Below the pieces are notes generated by a model that did no database searches, had not been told where the DNA came from, and worked only from the letters and a program-made list of their open reading frames with translations. The position numbers and the translations under genes are program-made. Of a DNA stretch of 64,000 nt, positions 56,678-64,000 are shown in pieces. The DNA is from Ligustrum vulgare (Eukaryota; Streptophyta; Magnoliopsida; Lamiales; Oleaceae): assembly GCA_963555705.1 (NCBI GenBank), contig OY743190.1:10515501-10579500 (forward strand), written 5' to 3'. Position 1 is the first letter of the stretch. Each line of letters begins with the position of its first letter.

Positions 56678-59600
56678 TTAACGACCTCGGCCGCGACCAC
56701 GTCCACGTCCTCTTCCCCTGCCACGGCCCAAAGGTTTCCCTATATTTTACAGAAAGATATAAAAGATTACAACCAGTAAAATGAGAGAAATATTTATGTA
56801 GGTTCCAAATGTAAGAAACTGGAATTAGGGCAATGAATACGGTACCTGCAGTAGGCTTCTTGGGCTTCACTCTAGGAGTCTCTTCAACTAGCAAAGTTTC
56901 CAGATTTAAGCTGTCAGGGAGGATATAGTAGCGTATGGTGTTACCCCTAACGCTAAGATGATCAAGAGTAACTGGATTCTTTCCTTTCAGTGTCAGTTTC
57001 ACTGTCTTCAAATGTGTGTTCATGCTAACATCAACTCCTACCAAAAACAGCAAAGCCAGCAGTCAGACAATGCAGTTTGTCTAGATATATCCACACATTC
57101 CATTTTGTACATGATACGTCACTTGAAAATCAAAATTCTTGAGAAATCCCAAAAATGGCAAAAGAATTGTCTAATTTATTATGTCAATCGCCACTCTGTC
57201 AACTTGCACGAAATATCCAGTCCAACAAAAACACACAACAGTGAAAACGGAAAAGTACGTCAAAGGCAGTATCTTAGCAATTCCTCAAAGACAACAAATT
57301 AAACCTTATCCTCAATGAATTTGGAGTCGGTTGAATGAATAATTATCACTTGTTCAATCCATCACCTACATCTGCTGCTAGAAAATCCAATGCTACCAAG
57401 TACCAAGTCCTTTGCAACCACACCACACCACACCAAATCATATTAATTTAGTCTATCTCTTCCTGTTTTAACCTACTCTTGTGAATGGGAGCTCCATTGT
57501 GTCTGAGAAATGCATGTCCAAGTGTCAAACCACTTAATTATCATTCTCTGATGGGCCCATCAGCTTTACTAGCTGATTATCCAATATAGCACAATGATTG
57601 CACAACTATGTGAACATCCTCAATTAAGTGTCAAACCACTTAATTATCATTCTCTGATGGGCCCATCAGCTTTACTAGCTGATTATCCAATATAGCACAA
57701 TGATTGCACAACTATGTGAACATCCTCATTTTCTGCTACAAACAGATGCCAATATGGAAATATATAAGTGTATATTAGGATAAATGGATAATTCATATCT
57801 ATAGCATCTCACTGATGTTCTCATAGTTGCAAAGAAATGTTTACAATGTAAACTATTATAAGTTTAATTTTATTTGTGAGTAATATAGATAATTCGGCAG
57901 TTTTTAACTCAGTATTGGCCTCCAGGTTTCTGTAAGTCCAAACCGTCCAATAGTTGCAAAGAACTGTTTACAACGTAAGTTTAATTTTATTTGTGAGTAA
58001 TATATATAGTACGGCAGTTTTTAAATCATAAGTATTGGCCTCCAGGTATCTATAAGTCCATGATTGATGATAACATCCAATCTTGGTCAGAAGGACAAGC
58101 TTGTGCAATTTCATATACTTGCATCATGATGCGTGGATATGTTCCTTCCTAAGAATAACACTAAAAGCTTTAGGTCACTTTGTCTACAATGGCCTTCTGA
58201 CAATATAGAAATTGCATGACTTTCAATACTGATAATAAATTCCTTTTGATTTTAATCGCAACATAATAATTATGGATTAAGGACATTGTAACATGATCAG
58301 GAAGAGAAAACTATAAATTGCCCCACTTATTCGTGAAATCAGATTACAAAAAGACTTCATTCATCAAGATTCGCTTCATTTTATTCTTTATAGCTTTCTC
58401 GACTTTGAGCATTGTTTCCTTGAGAGAAGTCACTACTTAATTTAATAAGACAAGGCTTTCTCTTCCCGAACCCTATATCACGAAAGAAGGAAGAGAAATA
58501 AGCAAAGCATCCCAAATGAGATGGAAAGAAGCCATGCCTCATAGCACTCTACTTCTCAGAGATAGCGTTATCGTATCCCTTTAGTGCTTTCTCTTGTACG
58601 TGTGTATGAATTGATACAATGATAATTGTTTGGTCCCATATGCGATGACGATGAAATATGATATGATATGATGACGTGATTGCTTGGTAAAGGATGAAAA
58701 AGATAGGATAATTGATGTCTACTCTCTCATAAGTGAGTACTAGGGTCCAAATCCTTTGAAGATGCCGTAGTATCGAGCTTACCAAGGCAGATCACCAGGC
58801 GAGGAATCCCTTGTTCGATTGGCAGATGCAGTATAATATGGGAATTTATAAGCCAAGTTTAGTACACCAAGCCATTACAAAAATCACTTTGTTTCAAATA
58901 GGTTATCCCATATCGGACGACCAATCAACAAAAATCAGGGAGGGGGTTTTCTTCAGGGCTCGAGAGATGGAATAGAGAGGGCCCTACAAGTTTTGAATTC
59001 CCCGCTAGGGAATTCACACGAAAGAGAACAAGGAATTCTCAAAGAAAAAAGTGCTCTTTGAACCGAACGTGAAAGTTGGTTTCCATCAGACGACTGTTCC
59101 CGTAACTCTACTTGATGGATCTGCAGCAAGACCCTCTCCAGAAATGATATGACCCCAAGAATCTATCTGTGATGGCCCAAATTCATAATTTGACAGTTTA
59201 GCATAAAGTTTATGAGACATACCATGGAACAATCTCGGTAAGGATATATCCTTTCTTCGCCTATAGAAGCCCGAATAATCATTTTGCATAGGAGCCATTC
59301 CTTTGCTAATTAAACTTTCTACGAGATTCTAATAATAGATCTTCTCTTGGATATGATAGATTTCTATTTTATTATAAGAAAAGGACGTTAGGACTAGGGT
59401 GAGCTAATCACTCTTGGGGAATGGGAGAAAAAGGATAAGAGTGAGATTCTCCTTACCGCTAAAGCCCTCACCCCAAGGGCAGGGAAAAGAGTCAAAACTG
59501 AAGGAAGAACATATTTTCACATGGCATTGAAGGTATGTAAATATTTATTTTCATGCTATTTCTCTTTTTAAAAGACCCTATCATATAACCACGCCCATCT

Positions 59601-59958
59601 TAGTCTTAGATCTATAAAAAGAACAATAGCTTTTCCTATGAAAGAACATTTCTTCCCAATTGACAAGGTGCACACACAGCAGAACGCAGCTCTAGCCCTA
59701 TAGACATTTCAAAAATGCACTTTATCTAAAGCGAAGGAATGGAACTAAGATATAGATATGGGAATGAAAAGCAAAGTCCCATACCTCTCATCTTGGACGA
59801 ACTCTGCTCATCCTTTTCTTTGAGGGTAAGTCGAATGGTTACAAGGAATAAGCAGTCTTAGCTCCAGTTTCCCTTTCTTCGTGTTTGGATCTGCACTTTT
59901 TGAATTGGACAGCTTTCATAGGCTAGACTAGGTAAATTGAATACCAGATGGTTTATCG

Positions 59959-60018
<60 letters not shown>

Positions 60019-61306
60019 AAAAGGCTACACATTCATAGGCTCTTAGATGTCATTCTTGTGAATAGAATAAGCATGAAGCCAATCTCTCCGTGAATAACCT
60101 GTGAATGAAATAACCCTTATTTGCCTAGGAGCTCTTGGATAGAAGACTGCTATAGAATCAACTGTTATTGCAATTGAATTCCATGCTAGTCTTAGTGCTA
60201 CAGAGGTAGTAGCAATAGCAAGATGCAAGGTTTAGAATCCACTAAGGGTTTTAATGGACGGGGAATAGAAGGTTGAATGGTATTTTGAGTAGCTTTTTAG
60301 TCCAATTGTAAGGACCGGGGAGAAGAAAAGGGTCAAACATCGACACGAAGAAAGACGCAGGGTCTTTCCTTTCCCACCGATTGGCAATGATATATCTTTC
60401 TTCGTAGGTGTCCCTTTGTATGTTGACGGACCCACAACCACCGGATTTTGCCTAACTGGGTAGTAAGAAAGGAACTTTTCCCCAATCGACTCGCCGCGAT
60501 GGGGGCGCTTCTTCTATTTCAAACGGGTTGACCAACCCCGTCCCTGAGCAAGTAAATTAGAAAGCGTTAATAGAGTAAGAAAGCCAGCCTTTTTCATCAT
60601 ATCGTGACATGGATTTTGGCTTTCAAAACTCACTTATAAAAGTTCACAGTCCTAATTAAGTAGAATATTATAGAATTCAATTCCATGGCCTGAACACCAT
60701 AACATCAATTATAATGTTAGCATCATTCCCAAAGATTCAAGTATTCAAAACTGATCACATTCTTCAAACTTCCAAAAAATAAGAAAACATTGCACAATTA
60801 TGTCAAAAGTCGAAAGCTTCAGGCGAATTCAAAGCAGCTCTGATACTCGAGTTAACTGTGATGAATGTCTATAATTGCCAAGAAAAAGATGCAAAAATTA
60901 CTAATCACTAAGTATTAAGTAAAATTAACAAGCCATTCGATTTCTCTTAGAGAAATTATGAAAAACCGAAGTAGAAGTCGATAGTGAATTGTTATCTGAC
61001 GAACGCCTAGGGTTCAACAAAAAGTAAAATAGTAATGATATGAAGATGAAATTGTTTGTGGAAAATGAGAGTACCTGTAATAGTGCCATGAACAACAGTG
61101 CCGTTCTTGAGTTCAATTGAGACGGTCTCGTTGTTCAACTTCATCAAAAATCTGCCAAATAAAATCAATTATACACACTATCAATTCATAAGAAATTAAA
61201 AATACATTGATGAATAATATTTTACAAAAGAAATATTCGTAAAAACTTAAACTAAGAGAATGAAGAAATGGAAAATAGTGCAAGATACATACCTAACGAG
61301 CTTCAT
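56678..61306 (-). CDS. SMD1: Small nuclear ribonucleoprotein SmD1, four exons
   Basis: Minus-strand exons 61306-61293 (ATGAAGCTCGTTAG), 61151-61075, 57037-56846 and 56739-56678 join in frame to 114 codons plus stop, the normal SmD1 length, all with GT-AG borders. The protein starts [19 protein letters not shown], has [20 protein letters not shown] and [19 protein letters not shown] (the Sm fold), and ends in an Arg-Gly tail ([17 protein letters not shown]). SmD1 is a core subunit of U1, U2, U4 and U5 snRNPs in the spliceosome. The reading frame is intact and strongly conserved. The second intron (61074-57038) is about 4.0 kb and holds organelle-like DNA. A gypsy LTR begins only 133 bases upstream of the start codon, which may affect expression. 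Confidence 0.95.
57521..57728. repeat. Perfect tandem duplication in the SmD1 intron
   Basis: Two identical copies of 102 bp starting at 57521 and 57627, separated by ATTAA. Both contain GATGGGCCCATCAGC. Identity implies a recent event or an assembly duplicate. Confidence 0.93.
57825..58059. repeat. Diverged tandem duplication in the SmD1 intron
   Basis: Copies start at 57825 and 57952 with AGTTGCAAAGAA(A/C)TGTTTACAA. They share TATTGGCCTCCAGGT and differ by indels. Confidence 0.82.
59086..59240 (-). pseudogene. Gypsy reverse transcriptase fragment
   Basis: Minus strand reads [20 protein letters not shown] then [13 protein letters not shown], which matches the text that follows the catalytic part in plant gypsy RT (YAKLSKCEF...LGHIIS...DP). 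Only about 45 residues are present, with changes. An isolated fossil. Confidence 0.65.
59958..60019. repeat. (TAA)n microsatellite
   Basis: About 17 TAA units followed by TAAA units, within the organelle-like segment. Confidence 0.93.
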
Positions 61307-61438
61307 GGTTGCTCAGCAAGGGTGGAGTGCGCACTAGGGCTCCAAAAATTGAAAAAGAACGAAGCGGGAGGGTTTTTTTTATTAACAACCAAAATCGTGC
61401 TAGTTCCTACGCGTTTCTTTTGTCTCTTTAGAACATGT
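61307..61438 (-). promoter_or_regulatory. Remaining proximal promoter and 5' UTR of SmD1
   Basis: Only 132 bases separate the SmD1 start codon from the gypsy LTR. On the minus strand it has TTAATAAAAAAAACCC (possible weak TATA) and AGCCCTAG near the start, a telo-box-like word common in promoters of translation and RNP genes. Confidence 0.5.
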
Positions 61439-62133
61439 TGTCACGCCCCGCGTGAAATCCATCGAAGAAACATTATAATTTTCAAAGACATGTGGGGGAC
61501 GCATGAAAAGGGCGGGCTGCCCATTTTACGAAGGATGCGTAATTGAGGTTTCTAGAAGGTTCTGAAAGATTGCGGAATATGATGGAATTAGCTAGATTTG
61601 GAGAACTTAATAAAAGAGACTTGAAGGAATTTTCTAGAAGATTGAAGAGAATTCTTAAAGAAAGAGGATTCTAGAATGTTCTACAAGTGTGTAGATGCAG
61701 AAATTCTCTAGATATATCATGATAAATCATTGTATAGATATTCATATAGATATGTGTAGAATTCTTTAGGTGATAAGATATTATTGTAAAATTATCTAGA
61801 AGATAGATTAGTGATAGTATAAATAGGGGAAAAGATTCTCATTTGTAACCATCCAAGGATTTGAAGTGGTTAGCTTATAGAAAGAGCTTGAGAGCTTGTG
61901 TAAAGCACTTGTGGAAGAGAATTCCAAGTGTTGGTTGAGTATTGTAATATTGGAGAGTTTTAATACAAAGAGTGTATTTCTCTCTAATATAGTTTGCCAG
62001 CTTTCCTTTGTCATTTGTTTGTAAGCACTTAGGGAGTGCTTAGTTAAGGAGATAGGCTGACTAGGCCAATATCCGACGGGAGGATTGAGGAGCTAAGTGC
62101 AGCACGGAGCTTGAAATCTCCAAGTCCATGACA
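61439..62133 (+). repeat. Gypsy 5' LTR
   Basis: 695 bp, starts TGTCACGCC and ends CCATGACA (short inverted ends TGTCA/TGACA). A TATA box, GTATAAATAGGGG, lies near 61817. Confidence 0.82.
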
Positions 62134-62149
62134 GTTGGTATCAGAGACT
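62134..62149 (+). promoter_or_regulatory. Primer binding site
   Basis: GTTGGTATCAGAGACT directly after the LTR, matching the initiator-Met tRNA type. Confidence 0.85.
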
Positions 62150-62153
62150 AGGT

Positions 62154-63999
62154 TTGGCTTGTGTATATCTTGACATGATGTCGAGTAAGCAAGTTTCTGG
62201 CACTACTGGGATGGAGCGTGGGCGAGAGGTTGAAGCGATGGTGGAAGGCAAGAAGGCTACGGTACGCGCCCGTAGTAAGAGTCAGCCCCGGGCTTCAGCA
62301 ACAGAGTCTCTTGAAGACGTCTTCCTTAATATGGGAGAGCGCATCGAGATGGTGGAGGAGTCAATCTTTACCTTTGAGACTCACACCTTAGAGCAAATTG
62401 ATTCTCTAAAGGAAGGACAAGATTCTCTAAGGAATGAGATTGTCGTAGTGGAGGCAAAGGTGATGGATGCCATCGCGTCCATCCAAGCCCAAGTAAACAA
62501 GCTTTGTGAGGATTTGCGCAAGGACATGGCCGCCTGTCAACGCGCCATGGCTAGCACGAGTGCTAAATATACTACATTGGCCCCAAGAATCGAGTACCCC
62601 AAACCGAAGGAGTTCGACGGTAAGAGGGATGCCAAGGAGGTAGAGAATTTCCTATGGTACATGGAGGTCTACTTCGAGGGCATTAATGTCATGGATGAGG
62701 CAACAAAGGTACGAACCACCACTCTTTACCCTAGTGATATTATAGCGTTATGGTGGCGTTGTAAGCATGCCGACATAGAGCATGGGAAGTGCAAGATAGA
62801 CACATGGGCTGATTTCAAACGGGAGTTGAAGCGACAATTCTATCCTGAAAATGTAGTCTACGAGGCTCGAAAGAAGATGCGTCTATTGAAGCAGAGGTCT
62901 ACGATTCGGGACTATGTATAAGAGTTCACCACCCTAATGCTTCAAATCACAAGCATGGCGGAAGAAGATTTGCTCTTTCACTTCACTGACGGGCTCTAAT
63001 ATTGGGCACGAATGGAGTTGCTAAGGCTAGGAGTTAGCAACGTTGATGAAGCAGTTACGGTAGCGGAGTCCCTGGCGGACTATTCAAGGGACGATGCCTC
63101 AAAATAAAAGGAGCCACAAGATAACCATGAGAAAGGTGGGGGAGACGAAGAGAAGACGTCATCCCATCTGAAAAGCGGTCATCTCCCTCCAAGAGGCAAT
63201 CACTTATTTAGTGGCAAGGACACAAGGTCACAAGTTCGAAAAGACTATGAAGAGAAGAAAATATCAAGGCCACAATCAAGTGGATGTTTCAACTTTGGAG
63301 GGCCTCACATGATGCAAAACTATCCTAAATTCAAGAATTTAGTAGCTATTGTAGAAGAACTGAGTGAAGATCTAGACGAGGGGAAAGAGCCGCAACAACT
63401 AAGGGCAATTCAAGTATTGAACACCTTGGAAGCGAGATCCAAGGGGTCATCCAGCGGGAGGCCTAAAGGTGGGAACCTATTGTTCGTGAAGGGCCACATA
63501 AATGGGAAAAATGTTCGAGCATTGGTAGACACAGGAGCTGCCCATAATTTTATCACTGCAAATGAGGCTAAACGGCTCGGTATCCAAGGCTCAAAGGAAG
63601 ATGGATGGATGAAGACTGTGAATGATAAGGCCAAACCGATTTCGGGTGTAGCATGAGGAGTAATGCTACGCCTTGGCACATGGGAGGCTCGTGTTGATTT
63701 TATAGTGGCACCGATGGATCAACACAAGATTGTGTTGGGATTGGACTTCCTACAAAGGAACAACGCTGCCTTGGTTCCAAGTATGAAGGCACTGTGTGTA
63801 TTTGGAGGGAAGGCACCTATTGTAATCCCAATGGTAGAAGAGTTGAGAGAAATGAGTCTCTCAGGGATGCAGCACATCAAGGAGTCAGGTACATGCAATG
63901 TATACTACTCGGGGACAATTGCGCTTATCAAGGGACGAAGGATGGATACAGAGTATCATACTCCATGTCGACGAGGGCGTCAACATAATAGGCGGGGGA
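62154..63999 (+). pseudogene. Gypsy gag-protease with in-frame stops
   Basis: A single frame. Gag begins MSSKQVSG (Met at 62178), then a coiled-coil-like acidic stretch, then the Retrotrans_gag core: PRIEYPKPKEFDGKRDAKEV, FLWYMEVYFEG, ALWWRCKHADIEHGKC, FKRELKRQFYPENVVYEARK. Stops interrupt at 62919 (TAA after RDYV), 62998 (TAA after TDGL), about 63105 (TAA) and 63654 (TGA). The zinc knuckle is worn (CFNFGGPHMMQNYP, two of three Cys lost). The protease active site ALVDTGAAHNFI is intact near 63520. After the last stop, IVLGLDFLQR still matches the family. At the first two stops related Gags have Gln, so C-to-T changes are likely. Confidence 0.88.
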
Positions 64000-64000
64000 G

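Larger units (their letters stand above)
58330..60600. other. Organelle-like DNA in the SmD1 intron, probably mitochondrial
   Basis: From about 58330 to 60600 base use changes: GC content rises, long AT runs vanish, and AAAGAAGGAAGAG-type, GGCCC and GGGG words appear, as in plant mitochondrial spacer DNA. No mitochondrial gene is recognisable. A gypsy RT fragment lies at 59086-59240, which also occurs in plant mitochondrial genomes. Assignment rests on texture, not on a match. Confidence 0.5.
61439..64000 (+). mobile_element. Gypsy retrotransposon, 5' part, continuing past the window
   Basis: LTR, PBS and gag-protease in order on the plus strand. The coding part has four in-frame stops, so this copy is dead. 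RT and the 3' LTR lie beyond 64000. Confidence 0.88.

Noticed and set aside
59086..59298. Possible mitochondrial gene on the minus strand
   Set aside because: The text resembles a gypsy RT fragment, not a mitochondrial gene.
60043..60441. Short minus-strand ORFs in the SmD1 intron
   Set aside because: No match to any organelle or nuclear protein that I recognise; the region looks like spacer DNA.

Overview
This is nuclear DNA from a flowering plant, most likely a eudicot. It is AT-rich, has GT-AG introns and is dense in transposable elements. The host genes have clear plant counterparts: an NB-LRR, a MATH/BTB protein of the At1g21780 type, LOG, a plastid DnaJ and SmD1. I see no reliable species marker. 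An asterid is only a guess. One assembly gap of 200 N lies at 47791-47990.

Layout. 1-4119: no confident gene; microsatellites, small tandem duplications and small inverted-repeat elements. 4120-13129: a tandem Ty3/gypsy structure. A truncated 3' internal region (4120-5463) runs into a 1476-bp LTR (5464-6939), then PBS, gag and protease, a missing RT-RH-IN block, a second copy of the same 3' internal region, and a second LTR (11654-13129). 13130-15456: a minus-strand retroelement PBS/LTR junction and the upstream region of the NLR. 15457-18223: an Rx-type CC-NB-LRR pseudogene with one frameshift and one nonsense codon. 18476-23210: MITEs and a Mutator-like foldback element. 23628-25076: an apparently complete four-exon MATH/BTB gene. 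27987-31711: a full-length hAT element with a perfect 8-bp target duplication and a transposase carrying two stops, next to a minus-strand myeloid leukemia factor-like pseudogene (31991-32560). 33279-38917: a Copia-type element bounded by about 195-bp LTRs, with no recognisable gag-pol but carrying an intact, intronless LOG cytokinin-activation ORF on the opposite strand. 40109-41030: a probable solo LTR. 41328-41801: a plastid DnaJ gene. 42640-43822: the 3' end of a second gypsy element on the minus strand. 44926-54107: non-autonomous hAT and Tourist-like elements and a 2668-bp LTR-like unit. 56678-61306: an SmD1 gene on the minus strand, whose roughly 4-kb second intron holds organelle-like DNA. 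61439-64000: the 5' part of another gypsy element, inserted 133 bp upstream of the SmD1 start codon.

The strongest unexplained signal is a 12-bp palindrome, TTACGGCCGTAA. It occurs in arrays in which boxes come in pairs 20-22 bp apart and pairs recur roughly every 64-73 bp. One array lies in the U3 of the tandem gypsy LTR and ends about 86 bp upstream of its TATA box. A second lies just after the truncated pol region of the same element. A third lies in the presumed U3 of what looks like a different gypsy lineage, at nearly the same distance from a TATA-like box. The second notable item is the intact LOG ORF carried inside an LTR-delimited Copia element.

The genes do not form an operon or pathway. 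The biology is mainly transposon structure, gene capture and gene decay around a few host genes (MATH/BTB, DnaJ, SmD1) that still look intact.
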